DNA of 64,000 nt from Xiheimicrobium sp033763395 (GTDB lineage Bacteria > Myxococcota > Myxococcia > Myxococcales > Myxococcaceae). This document shows positions 29,108 through 36,684 of the stretch, in pieces. The stretch covers positions 105,084 to 169,083 of the forward strand of contig JANRKQ010000056.1 in the NCBI GenBank assembly GCA_033763395.1, written 5' to 3'. Below the pieces are notes generated by a model. It was not told the origin of the DNA and did not search any database. It saw only the letters and a program-made list of their open reading frames with translations. Position 1 is the stretch's first letter; each line of letters opens with the position of its first letter. A program made the translations under genes and the position numbers.

Positions 29108-29749
29108 ATGGACGCGCGCCTCCTCCAGCTCGCGGACTCGGCGTTCCCTGCAGGGAGCTTCGCGCACTCAGGAGGCCTCGAGGCCCTTCGGCAGCTCGGC
29201 CAGCTCAAGGGTGAGGCGGCGCTCGTGCTGCGACTCGAGGAGCTGTGCTTCAGCCTGTCGTCCAGCGCCCTCCCGTTCCTCGACGCGGCCTTCGTGGCGC
29301 TGCCCGACGAGGCCGATCGCCGGCACGACGTCTTCCTCTCGAGCCACGTCACCAACCGCGCGAGCCGGGCCCAGGGGCAGGCCTTTCTGCTCGCGGCCGA
29401 AGCGATGCTGGGGTTGCCCGACGTGTCCGCGCTCCGCACGCAGCTGCCGTTCGGGCACGTCGCGGTGGCGATGGGTGCGTCCCTCGCGCTCGCGGGCTTC
29501 TCGCTCGAGGACGTGCGGCGGTTGTTCCTCTTTGGTGCCGTGCGGTCGGCGCTGTCGGCGGCGGTGCGGTTGGGGGTCACCGGGCCCTTGCGGGCGCAGC
29601 GCGTCTTGCTCGAGCTGCACCCGGTGATGACCCGGGCGCTCGAGGCCTCGGCTGGGCGTTCGATGCGTGACGCGGTGTCGACCTCACCGTTGCTCGACCT
29701 CGCCCAGGGCGCGCATGACCGGCTGTATTCCCGGCTGTTCCAGTCTTGA
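29108..29749 (+). CDS. ureF: Urease accessory protein UreF
   Basis: GTPase-regulating chaperone of the UreDFG nickel-insertion complex. 213 residues from ATG 29108, with Gln-Leu-Ala-Asp-Ser-Ala-Phe-Pro-Ala-Gly-Ser-Phe near the N-terminus and Ser-Gly-Gly-Leu-Glu next, the UreF hallmark. Gly-Gln-Ala-Phe-Leu-Leu near 90 and Phe-Gly-His-Val-Ala-Val-Ala-Met near 115 match the helical core. It is 5 nt from ureC and 30 nt from ureG, so one operon. Confidence 0.94.
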   Translation: MDARLLQLADSAFPAGSFAHSGGLEALRQLGQLKGEAALVLRLEELCFSLSSSALPFLDAAFVALPDEADRRHDVFLSSHVTNRASRAQGQAFLLAAEAMLGLPDVSALRTQLPFGHVAVAMGASLALAGFSLEDVRRLFLFGAVRSALSAAVRLGVTGPLRAQRVLLELHPVMTRALEASAGRSMRDAVSTSPLLDLAQGAHDRLYSRLFQS

Positions 29750-29779
29750 AGCCGCACTTCATTCGAGGAGAACGACTCC

Positions 29780-30538
29780 ATGGCGCATCTTCATGACCAC
29801 GACGGCCTCGGCCCCCACTCACACGACGGCGAGCACGGGCACACGCACGAGCACTGGCTGCACCCTGGCCTGTTCCACGAGCGTGATGCGCCGCTCGACC
29901 GCGACTACACCAGGCGCGCCTTCACCGTCGGTGTCGGTGGGCCGGTGGGCAGCGGCAAGACGGCGCTGATGCTGGCGTTGTGCCGCGCGCTGCGCGACCA
30001 CGTCTCGCTCGGCGCCGTCACCAACGACATCTTCACGAAGGAGGACGCCGAGTTCCTCATGCGCAACGAGGCGCTGCCGAAGGAGCGCATTCGCGCCGTC
30101 GAGACCGGCGGGTGCCCACACGCGGCGATTCGGGAAGACATCACGCCCAACCTGCTCGCGCTCGAGGCGCTCATGCGCGAGGTGAAGCCCGAGCTGCTGC
30201 TGGTGGAGTCGGGCGGCGACAACCTGGCCGCGCAGTACAGCCGCGAGCTCGTCGACTACACCGTCTACGTCATCGACGTGGCCGGCGGAGACAAGGTGCC
30301 CCGCAAGGGCGGCCCCGGCATCACCCAGTCCGACCTGCTCGTCATCAACAAGACCGACCTCGCGCCGCTCGTGGGCGCGAACCTCGAGGTGATGGCGCGC
30401 GACGCGAAGAAGATGCGGGGCGACGGGCCGACGGTGTTCGCGCAGGTGACGAAGCAGGTGGGCGTCGATGACATCTGCCGGCACATCGTGGGCGCGTGGC
30501 GCGAGGCCATCTCGCGCGCGGCGACGAAGGCCGGATGA
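29780..30538 (+). CDS. ureG: Urease accessory GTPase UreG with His-rich nickel-binding N-terminus
   Basis: SIMIBI-class GTPase that delivers nickel to urease. 252 residues. The first 33 residues contain eleven His, a likely nickel store. The P-loop Gly-Gly-Pro-Val-Gly-Ser-Gly-Lys-Thr is at 53-61, Glu-Thr-Gly-Gly-Cys-Pro-His near 110-116 is the metal-binding CPH motif, Glu-Ser-Gly-Gly-Asp-Asn-Leu near 142, and Asn-Lys-Thr-Asp near 190 gives guanine specificity. No ureE lies in the window, so the His-rich tail may supply part of that role. The ATG has GAGGAG about 10 nt upstream. Confidence 0.96.
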   Translation: MAHLHDHDGLGPHSHDGEHGHTHEHWLHPGLFHERDAPLDRDYTRRAFTVGVGGPVGSGKTALMLALCRALRDHVSLGAVTNDIFTKEDAEFLMRNEALPKERIRAVETGGCPHAAIREDITPNLLALEALMREVKPELLLVESGGDNLAAQYSRELVDYTVYVIDVAGGDKVPRKGGPGITQSDLLVINKTDLAPLVGANLEVMARDAKKMRGDGPTVFAQVTKQVGVDDICRHIVGAWREAISRAATKAG

Positions 30539-30877
30539 CGCGCCCAGAGCGGTCTGGATCCTTCGAGGCGAGCACGCACACTCGCTGGCTGCGGGTGGTG
30601 CCAGGCGGTGTCCTCAGGACGCGGACGACGCGGAGGGTCCCAGTGGCAGGGCACGCGCCCGCGAAAGCCCGCAGGTCGTTCGCAGACCCGCGAGCTGGGC
30701 CCCACTCGACGGCAGACTGAGAAAGGGACTGCGTCTCCCGACACGCGGGGCTGCTCCAGGGCGACGACACGACGGCCCCGAGGCGGCCGGGGCCCCGGCG
30801 AGGTGGTGGTCGGTACGTGCACTGCGTCGTCGATGGAAGCGGCTCGCGACGCCCAGCGTTCGTGGCATCGTGCGCCC
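30539..30877. other. 339-nt gap after the urease operon, nothing recognised
   Basis: High-GC sequence with no frame showing a family match or plausible start, no T-tract terminator and no clear repeat. Frames through it translate to Arg/Pro/Gly-rich sequence. Confidence 0.5.
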
Positions 30878-31111
30878 ATGGCCGGAGGAGCGAACGCAGC
30901 GGTGGTGCCGTGTGACGTGTGCCTGTTCGACGAAGGGCTGGTGACGCGCGCGCAGCGTGAGCGCGAGGGCGTCGAGAGCGACGACTACGTGTGTGCGCGT
31001 GGACATCGCTTCGGCGTTGAGTATCGGCGCGGCCCCGCCTCGGAGCCGCTCTGGCCGCCGGGGCCCGAGGTCGAAGCAGAAGCGGCGCGCGTGCGTGGCG
31101 AGCAGAGCTGA
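30878..31111 (+). CDS. Small zinc-ribbon-like protein
   Basis: 77 residues from ATG 30878. A Cys-Asp-Val-Cys pair near residue 12 and a Cys-Ala-Arg-Gly-His near 38 could hold one zinc. The rest is charged and Pro-rich. No ribosome site is obvious and no family is recognised; the spaced Cys/His pattern and codon bias argue for a real gene. Orientation same as the urease operon but separated by 339 nt. Confidence 0.6.
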   Translation: MAGGANAAVVPCDVCLFDEGLVTRAQREREGVESDDYVCARGHRFGVEYRRGPASEPLWPPGPEVEAEAARVRGEQS

Positions 31112-31217
31112 GGCCCGCGAGTCGGAGACGGCCCACCCGAGTCAAGACGCGTCGCTCGGCCTCGGAGGGCGTCCGTGGCTCCAGGCCTCGGAGCCGGCGG
31201 TCGCAGGCTCTTCCTGC

Positions 31218-31424
31218 TCAGGCGCGCTTCTTCCCCATGACGACGCCCGTCGTCACCGCCGACGCGATGGCGACGAGCCCCGACGCGAGCAGCACCGCGG
31301 CCACCGCCATCGGCTCGCGCGGGAAGAAGCGCTCCACCAGCCACATGCCGAACTTCGAGGTGAACGCCGCGCCTGCGAACGCGGCGATGAGCGAGAACAG
31401 GAAGATCTTCAGCGCGTCGGGCAT
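31218..31424 (-). CDS. Small two-helix membrane protein
   Basis: 68 residues from ATG 31424. Two hydrophobic helices (residues ~6-24 and ~42-63) flank a short amphipathic loop containing Trp-Leu-Val-Glu-Arg-Phe-Phe-Pro; the end is Gly-Lys-Lys-Arg-Ala. A longer in-frame extension up to 31607 is Arg/Ser-rich and overlaps the divergent lipoprotein gene, so it is rejected. Function unknown. Confidence 0.65.
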   Translation of the reverse strand: MPDALKIFLFSLIAAFAGAAFTSKFGMWLVERFFPREPMAVAAVLLASGLVAIASAVTTGVVMGKKRA

Positions 31425-31488
31425 GGAGCTTCGAAGGCTACGCCAGGCGGGACGCTGAAGACGAGTCGGGGTACGACGCGTCTCGACC

Positions 31489-32001
31489 ATGCGTCGTCTC
31501 GCGCTCGTCCTTGCGCTCCTTGTGGCCGGCTGCACGAAGCCGGCGGCCTCGCCCCGTGACGCGGGCCTCAACGCCGCGGCGCTCGTCGACGACTGCACCC
31601 TCGCCACGCCGCTCGTCCCCGGCGTGCCGGGCAGCCCCGGCTACCTCATTCCGTCCGAGCGGAACCCCAACGGCGCCAGCGAGCTCGCGACGCACATGCG
31701 CCGCATGGCCGACGACCTGAGGGCCTCGCGCGCGGCCCTCCTCGACGGAGGCAGCGCGCTCCTGCTGTGGGCGAGCCACCGCAAGCTGCGCTGCGCCTGG
31801 CCCACGGCGCTGAGCGACCGCAACGAGGCCTACGACGCGATGGCGCAGACGTACCTCGGGGCCGTGCGCGCGCTCGACGCGAAGCCCTCGAGCCGCGAGG
31901 CGTACACGGGCGTGGTGGCGGCCTGCCGCGCGTGCCACGAGCAGACCTGCGACGGCCCCATCGCGGTCATCGACGGCCTGGGGCTCGACGCCTCGCCATG
32001 A
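31489..32001 (+). CDS. Lipoprotein with a CxxCH cytochrome-like motif
   Basis: 170 residues with a signal peptide and lipobox Val-Ala-Gly-Cys (Cys15). A helical middle is followed by Ala-Cys-Arg-Ala-Cys-His-Glu-Gln-Thr-Cys near residue 146-155. That is the CxxCH covalent-heme motif, and Met-Arg-Arg-Met near 71 could supply an axial ligand. This looks like a four-helix-type cytochrome (cytochrome c'/b562-like) rather than class I; I infer this from motif position near the C-terminus. The stop overlaps the ABC ATPase start by ATGA. Confidence 0.78.
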   Translation: MRRLALVLALLVAGCTKPAASPRDAGLNAAALVDDCTLATPLVPGVPGSPGYLIPSERNPNGASELATHMRRMADDLRASRAALLDGGSALLLWASHRKLRCAWPTALSDRNEAYDAMAQTYLGAVRALDAKPSSREAYTGVVAACRACHEQTCDGPIAVIDGLGLDASP

Positions 32002-33077
32002 CGAACGCGCTCGCCCTCACCGACGTCCGCCGCCGCTTCGGCAAGGCCGTGGCGCTCGATGGGCTGACGCTCTCGGTGCGCCGCGGTGAGGTCTACGGCT
32101 TCCTTGGGCGCAACGGAGCGGGGAAGACGACGACGCTGCGCATCCTCACCGGCGTGCTGCGCGCCGACGCGGGCACCGTGGAGGTGCTAAACCAGGTGCT
32201 CAAGCAGGTGCCGGTCGAGCTCAAGCGGCGCATCGGCTCGGTCTCGCAAGAGCAACACTTCTACCCGTGGATGACGGGCCTCGAGCTCGGCCGCTTCGTC
32301 GCCGGCTTCTACCCGACGTGGGACCAGCCCGAGTTCGAGCGCCTGGCGAAGCTGCTCGACGTGCCGCTCCAGAAGAAGTCGATGGAGCTGTCGGGCGGGA
32401 CGCGCACGAAGCTGGGCCTGGCCCTCGCGCTCGCCCCGCGGCCCGACCTGCTGCTGCTCGACGAGCCGACGACCGGCCTCGACCCGGTGGCGCGCCGCGA
32501 GTTCAACGACCTCGTCTCGGCCATCGTGAAGGAGCGCGGCTGCACCGCGTTCCTCTCGTCGCACCTCGTCGACGAGGTGCAGCTCGTCGCGCATCGGGTG
32601 GGCATCATCCAGGCGGGGAAGATGCGCATCGAGGGCGAGGTGCCGTGGCTGCTGGACTCGGTGCGTCGCGTGCGAACCGCGCCCGGGGTGGCCCCGGAGC
32701 CGCCGCCCGGCTTCGAGCGCGTTCGTGGTGACGTGTGGCGAGCCCCGCCCGAAGTCTGGGCCCGGGCCGCGTGGCCCGAGGGCGTCTCGGAGGAGCGGCT
32801 GTCGCTCGAAGACGTCTTCCTGGCTTTCGCGCGCACCGACGCGTGGGTCGCAGCGGCGGGCGTCAGCTCGAGCGGGGAGGCAACCGTTCTGCCCGCCCGT
32901 GTGGCTGAACCCGCCAGGGACGGTGACTCGATTCCCACCAACGGTGCTTCGACGGCCCACCCTGCCGCTGGTCTCCCTGGAAGGGAATTGGCGGTTGCCG
33001 ACTCAGACGACCCGGCGCGTGCCGAGGACGTGCAGCTCAGCCCCGGCGACGGTGATTCGACGGACGGCCGAGGCTGA
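31998..33077 (+). CDS. ABC transporter ATP-binding protein, no permease nearby
   Basis: 359 residues. Walker A Gly-Arg-Asn-Gly-Ala-Gly-Lys-Thr-Thr near residue 37-45, signature Leu-Ser-Gly-Gly-Thr-Arg-Thr-Lys near 132 and Walker B Leu-Leu-Leu-Leu-Asp-Glu-Pro near 151, in the CcmA/drug-export subfamily with the usual ~220-residue nucleotide-binding domain. The C-terminal ~70 residues are an Ala/Asp/Pro/Gly-rich low-complexity tail not seen in the family. No membrane subunit lies on either side: the next gene downstream is a minus-strand VapC, so the partner permease is elsewhere or has been lost. Coupled by ATGA to the lipoprotein upstream. Confidence 0.9.
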   Translation: MTNALALTDVRRRFGKAVALDGLTLSVRRGEVYGFLGRNGAGKTTTLRILTGVLRADAGTVEVLNQVLKQVPVELKRRIGSVSQEQHFYPWMTGLELGRFVAGFYPTWDQPEFERLAKLLDVPLQKKSMELSGGTRTKLGLALALAPRPDLLLLDEPTTGLDPVARREFNDLVSAIVKERGCTAFLSSHLVDEVQLVAHRVGIIQAGKMRIEGEVPWLLDSVRRVRTAPGVAPEPPPGFERVRGDVWRAPPEVWARAAWPEGVSEERLSLEDVFLAFARTDAWVAAAGVSSSGEATVLPARVAEPARDGDSIPTNGASTAHPAAGLPGRELAVADSDDPARAEDVQLSPGDGDSTDGRG

Positions 33078-33124
33078 GGTTGGACCGCCAACTCACCGCC
33101 CCTGACCGACGCGGTTCATCGTCC

Positions 33125-33511
33125 CTACCAGATGGTGCGAAGCGCTGGAGACGCCCGCAGCCGCTCATCTGCCGTCATCAGGGGGACGTCGAGTTCGATC
33201 GCCGTTGCCGCGATGAGCCGGTCGGCCGGGTCGCCGTGGAAGTGAGCGGCGATGTTCACGGAGCGGGCCGCGATGCGAGGCGTGATGGGAATGACCTCGA
33301 CCTTCGTCTCTTCGAGCGCGGCCTCGAGCCAGTCGCTCAAGGCGACTCCGAACGACAGCCGTCCGGCTCGCTCGAGTGCAGCGATCTCGCGAAGCGAGAT
33401 ATCGGCCATCGCCCGCTCTGAATCACGCCGGAGCGCCTTTCGGGCAGCCGTCGAGAGCCGCTTCGGCTCGAGGCAAGCCCAGACGAAGATGTGGGTGTCG
33501 AGGAGAATCAC
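33125..33511 (-). CDS. vapC: VapC-type PIN-domain ribonuclease toxin
   Basis: 128-residue toxin expected to cleave tRNA or rRNA when free of antitoxin. The PIN acidic residues are visible: Asp5 in Leu-Leu-Asp-Thr-His, Glu in Ser-Leu-Arg-Glu-Ile near 42, and the Asp-Pro-Ala-Asp-Arg pair near 94-97. It starts at a GTG overlapping the antitoxin stop by 4 nt (33508-33511), the standard coupling for antitoxin-first modules. Confidence 0.9.
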   Translation of the reverse strand: MILLDTHIFVWACLEPKRLSTAARKALRRDSERAMADISLREIAALERAGRLSFGVALSDWLEAALEETKVEVIPITPRIAARSVNIAAHFHGDPADRLIAATAIELDVPLMTADERLRASPALRTIW

Positions 33512-33720
33512 GGCGCTTCCCAGCCGGTGTCGACGGGCGAAACGAGGTCCCCCAGAATCTTGCCGCGCGAGACGAGCCCCTTTCGGGGGCGCTTCAGCGG
33601 AGCGAGCCTCGCGACCGGTCGGCCGCGCTTGGTGACGACGACTTCAACGCCCGTCCGCTCGACCCGGTCGAGCAGCGCGAGGAGCTTCGCCTTGGCTTCC
33701 GCAGCGGTGAAGGTGCTCAT
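33508..33720 (-). CDS. vapB: VapB/Phd-type antitoxin
   Basis: Antitoxin of 70 residues from ATG 33720. Thr-Ala-Ala-Glu-Ala-Lys-Ala-Lys-Leu near the start is the Phd/YefM N-terminal helix, and Val-Val-Thr-Lys-Arg-Gly-Arg-Pro-Val-Ala-Arg-Leu is the DNA-binding strand. The C-terminal Pro/Trp-rich part would wrap the toxin. An upstream ATG at 33738 would add six residues, but that start lies inside a perfect palindrome that looks like the operator, so 33720 is preferred. Confidence 0.88.
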   Translation of the reverse strand: MSTFTAAEAKAKLLALLDRVERTGVEVVVTKRGRPVARLAPLKRPRKGLVSRGKILGDLVSPVDTGWEAP

Positions 33721-33739
33721 GACCACTTGTATGGTCATG
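33718..33739. promoter_or_regulatory. Operator-like palindrome at the vapBC start
   Basis: CATGACCA (33718-33725) and TGGTCATG (33732-33739) are perfect 8-bp arms around CTTGTA. It lies exactly over the antitoxin start codon, where VapBC and Phd-Doc complexes usually bind for conditional autoregulation. Confidence 0.7.
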
Positions 33740-33780
33740 AAGGACGTTCGATCAAGGCCGGCCCGGTGCTCCCGGTCGGC

Positions 33781-35214
33781 TCAGAGGGCGCAGGCGCCCC
33801 AGGCCGGGTTGCAGAACGACTCATCGCGCCGCACGCGCCGCGTGGTGTCCGAGACCCAGGTGCGGCCGTCGGTCGAGAAGCGCAGGGTGAAGGTGAGCTC
33901 CGTCCACTTCGGGCCGTAGTACAGCCCCGACTTCGGCAGCTCGAAGCGGTAGCGGTAGTCGTTGCCGACCCGGCCGATGAACGACAACGACTGCGCGGGC
34001 TGCGCGACGCCGTCGAGCACCAGCGCGGCCTCGGCGAAGAGGGCGTGCGGCTTGAGGCCTCCGACGCCGTCGGTGAGGCCCGGCACGTACGCGTCGACCT
34101 CGTACCAGACACACGCGCGCTGCTGCAGGTAGCTGTCCAGCGTCAGCACGTCGGGCGCTCCCTCGCTGCGGCTGCACGCCCGGTTCGTGGAGGCGCCGGG
34201 CCGGCCGACCCACTGCACCGGGGCGAAGGCCTTCGCCTCGACGTCGAAGCGGTAGTTGGCGCCCAGGTTCGAGTCCCACGCCTCGCACGTCGAGCCCGCG
34301 CCGGTGAAGTTCTTGAACCACACCTCGGCCGAGCGCGCCGTCGCCGGCACCTGGAAGGTGAAGGGCGCCGACACCGCGCTCGAGTTCGACGGCGTTCCGC
34401 CCGGAGCGTTGAAGCCGCGCACCGAGCCGCTCACCACTTCACCGCCGGGCGAGAAGCGCACGAAGGCCGTCACGTCCCACGCGGGGTGGCCGTTGTGCGT
34501 GCCGCGGCAGGTGGTGAGGCGCTCGAGTGAGTAGGTGATGACGCCGCGCCCGCCCGCCACCAGCGCGCCGCGCTGCGAGTGCTGGAAGCCCGTGAAGAAG
34601 TCGAGGCTCGCCGGAGGCGCCGGCGGCCCACACACGCCCGCGTCGTCGACGACCGACCAGCCGCCCGCCTGCGAGAGGACATGGTTGTCGAAGTCGCCCT
34701 GGCCGCGCTGCTTGTCGAAGAGCCGCGCGCCCGTCGGCATGCGGATGAAGGGCGCAACGTCGATGCGCGCGCGAGACAGCGCCGTCGCCGACATGCCGTC
34801 GCTCATGGTGTTCCGGTCGAGGCGGAAGCTGAAGCGCACGAACCCCTGAGGAGCCCCCGTCACGCGCCGCGCGGTGAGCGACGACCAGCTCCGCGCGTCC
34901 TGGTTCTTCCACAGCACGCCGGGCCGCGCGCCCTCGGCCACCGCCTGCTCCGACACGTCCAGAACGCCGGCCCACACCACCTGGCAGCCACCCGTCGAAG
35001 TGCACCGCGTGGCGAAGCCCGGGCCGTTCGCGACGCGCGCCAGCGAGCGCAGTACGACGTTGCAGCTCCGGTCGCTCGCGTCCTTGCCGTTCGCTCCCAG
35101 CAGCGGGCCTTCAGCCACCTCGAGCAGCTCGTCGCCGCCCTCGTCGTCGATGACCACCGCTCCGGTGCCACAGGCTGCCAGCGCCAGCGCAACTGCTCCG
35201 ATGAGTGACCGCAT
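33781..35214 (-). CDS. Large secreted lipoprotein of unknown function
   Basis: 477 residues from ATG 35214, behind GGAGGAG. Lipobox Leu-Ala-Ala-Cys at residue 15, then an acidic linker. The C-terminal ~300 residues are beta-rich with disulphide-type Cys and motifs such as Cys-Arg-Gly-Thr-His-Asn-Gly-His-Pro-Ala-Trp-Asp-Val near 220 and Tyr-Arg-Phe-Glu-Leu-Pro near 430. These resemble myxobacterial DUF6209-like secreted proteins, but I am unsure of the family. No catalytic motif is visible. The gene is followed by an empty 40-nt gap and the vapBC operon. Confidence 0.78.
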   Translation of the reverse strand: MRSLIGAVALALAACGTGAVVIDDEGGDELLEVAEGPLLGANGKDASDRSCNVVLRSLARVANGPGFATRCTSTGGCQVVWAGVLDVSEQAVAEGARPGVLWKNQDARSWSSLTARRVTGAPQGFVRFSFRLDRNTMSDGMSATALSRARIDVAPFIRMPTGARLFDKQRGQGDFDNHVLSQAGGWSVVDDAGVCGPPAPPASLDFFTGFQHSQRGALVAGGRGVITYSLERLTTCRGTHNGHPAWDVTAFVRFSPGGEVVSGSVRGFNAPGGTPSNSSAVSAPFTFQVPATARSAEVWFKNFTGAGSTCEAWDSNLGANYRFDVEAKAFAPVQWVGRPGASTNRACSRSEGAPDVLTLDSYLQQRACVWYEVDAYVPGLTDGVGGLKPHALFAEAALVLDGVAQPAQSLSFIGRVGNDYRYRFELPKSGLYYGPKWTELTFTLRFSTDGRTWVSDTTRRVRRDESFCNPAWGACAL

Positions 35215-35310
35215 GGTGAACGCTCCTCCCGAGGTGTGTCCGCGTTGTCGGGGCATGTAGGGAAAAACGCGACCTCGCGCAAGTGGGCGCAAGTATTCGA
35301 AATGACTGAG

Positions 35311-35421
35311 TGGCTGGCTTGCGGGTCCGACGTGAGTTCGCGGCGGGGAACATCGAGAAGCACACCAGACCGACTGATTCGGTTCGTTGTGCTTCTCGAT
35401 CGATCGCCCGCCTCCCAGCCA
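35311..35421. other. 111-nt nested inverted repeat (long hairpin) in the intergenic region
   Basis: Three nested arm pairs: TGGCTGG 35311-35317 with CCAGCCA 35415-35421; GCGGG 35321-35325 with CCCGC 35407-35411 (3-nt bulges on each side); and the perfect 13-bp pair ATCGAGAAGCACA 35352-35364 with TGTGCTTCTCGAT 35388-35400. The 23-nt loop contains a further ACCGA/TCGGT stem. It sits between a minus-strand lipoprotein gene (start 35214) and a plus-strand hydrolase (start 35479). No T tract, no ORF. Could be a structured RNA leader, a small RNA or a miniature mobile element. Confidence 0.7.
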
Positions 35422-35478
35422 CCGGTCTGGCGTTGCGCGGCTTCACGCGGATAATGTCTCCACTGGAGACACGAGCGC

Positions 35479-36324
35479 ATGAGCCCCATCGACCTGATGA
35501 CCCGAGATGGCCAGCAGCTGGCAGCGACGCTTCACGCGCCGGCCGGCGAGCGGCGGGGCGGCGTGGTGGTCATTGGCGCGACTGGCGTGGCCCAGCGGTT
35601 CTACCGGCGCTTCGCGCAGGCGCTCTCGACGTCGGGCCTCGAGGTGCTGACCTTCGACCTGCGCGGCATCGGGGCTTCGCGACGGGGGACGCTCCGGGGC
35701 TTCGAGTGCGGCTTCCGCCACTGGGCCGAGCTCGACGCGGACGCGGCGGTCGAGTTCATGCTGGCCCGCGGGCCGACGGCGGTGGTGGGCCACAGCTTCG
35801 GAGGCCACGCCTTCGGTCAGCTCTCGCGCCCCAACGACACCCTCGGTCTCTACACGGTGGCCACCGGGGCGGCGTGGTCGGGCTACATGCCCGCGACGGA
35901 GCGGCTCAAGGTCGAGACGATGTGGAAGGTGCTCGGGCCGGTGACGACGCGCGTGGCGGGCTTTCTGCCAGGCCCGGTGTGGGGCGGCGAAGACCTGCCG
36001 CTCGGCGTGTACCGCGACTGGAAGCGCTGGAGCCACATGCCGCGCTACTTCTTCGACGACCCGTCGATGGACGCCGAGGCGAAGTTCGCGCGGGTGCGGG
36101 TGCCGATTCACGGCGTCACGGCCGAGGACGACCTGTGGGCACCGCCGACGTCGATGCGCGTCTTCCTCTCGCAGTACCGCGCCGCGCCGGTGACCCTCGA
36201 GGTGCACCAGCCCACGGCGCTCGGGGTCGGCCAGCTGGGCCACATGGGGCACTTCCGGGCCGAGGCGCTGCCGGCCTTCGTTCCGCAGGTCACCCGCTGG
36301 CTCGACGAGCGCCTCGCGGCCTGA
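35479..36324 (+). CDS. Alpha/beta hydrolase
   Basis: 281 residues. Near residue 100 the nucleophile elbow Gly-His-Ser-Phe-Gly-Gly; Thr-Phe-Asp-Leu-Arg-Gly-Ile-Gly-Ala-Ser near 59 is the strand-4 signature; the C-terminal catalytic His may be in Leu-Gly-His-Met-Gly-His. The family is the COG4757-like predicted esterase/hydrolase group (no signal peptide, cytoplasmic). The start codon lies 58 nt beyond the end of the 111-nt hairpin, so this hairpin would be in its leader RNA if transcription starts upstream of it. Confidence 0.85.
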   Translation: MSPIDLMTRDGQQLAATLHAPAGERRGGVVVIGATGVAQRFYRRFAQALSTSGLEVLTFDLRGIGASRRGTLRGFECGFRHWAELDADAAVEFMLARGPTAVVGHSFGGHAFGQLSRPNDTLGLYTVATGAAWSGYMPATERLKVETMWKVLGPVTTRVAGFLPGPVWGGEDLPLGVYRDWKRWSHMPRYFFDDPSMDAEAKFARVRVPIHGVTAEDDLWAPPTSMRVFLSQYRAAPVTLEVHQPTALGVGQLGHMGHFRAEALPAFVPQVTRWLDERLAA

Positions 36325-36411
36325 GTGGCAGCGACGACGGCCTCGGGTTCTCGACACAGCGGGGCGCGCGGCCTGGTGCGACAGAATCCCAGGTCGCTCA
36401 AGGCGTACTTC

Positions 36412-36660
36412 ATGACGACCACCGGCCTGTCCGACCTCGCGCTCCCCGAGGTCGAATTCGTCGGCTCCGAGGAACAGCTGCAGCGCTTCTCGGCGCTCCT
36501 GCTCGGCACGGCCGCGGCGCTGGTCGAGACGGGCCGGGGTGTTCCATGACGGGGAGACCGTCGGCCACGACGCCTCGCCCGATGGCCGGCTGCGCGTGCG
36601 CCTGGCACGAAGACCCGCAGCGGTACGTGATGGCGCTTGCGCCGGCGACTGCGCGCGGCC
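36412..36660 (+). pseudogene. DUF4261-like gene remnant with two frameshifts
   Basis: From ATG 36412 the frame reads Thr-Thr-Gly-Leu...Leu-Pro-Glu-Val-Glu-Phe-Val-Gly to about 36535. The extra G in CGGGGTG then shifts sense into the next frame, Val-Phe-His-Asp-Gly-Glu-Thr-Val-Gly-His near 36539-36568. A third frame carries Trp-His-Glu-Asp-Pro-Gln-Arg-Tyr-Val-Met-Ala-Leu near 36604-36639. Read together they resemble the C-terminus of DUF4261 proteins (Gly-Leu-Pro-Glu-Val-Glu ... Asp-Gly-Asp-Thr-Ile-Gly). The family match is from memory and uncertain; the frameshift pattern is seen directly. This explains the 360-nt apparent gap. Confidence 0.55.
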
Positions 36661-36684
36661 GAGCCCGAAAGGTCGCGACGGGCC

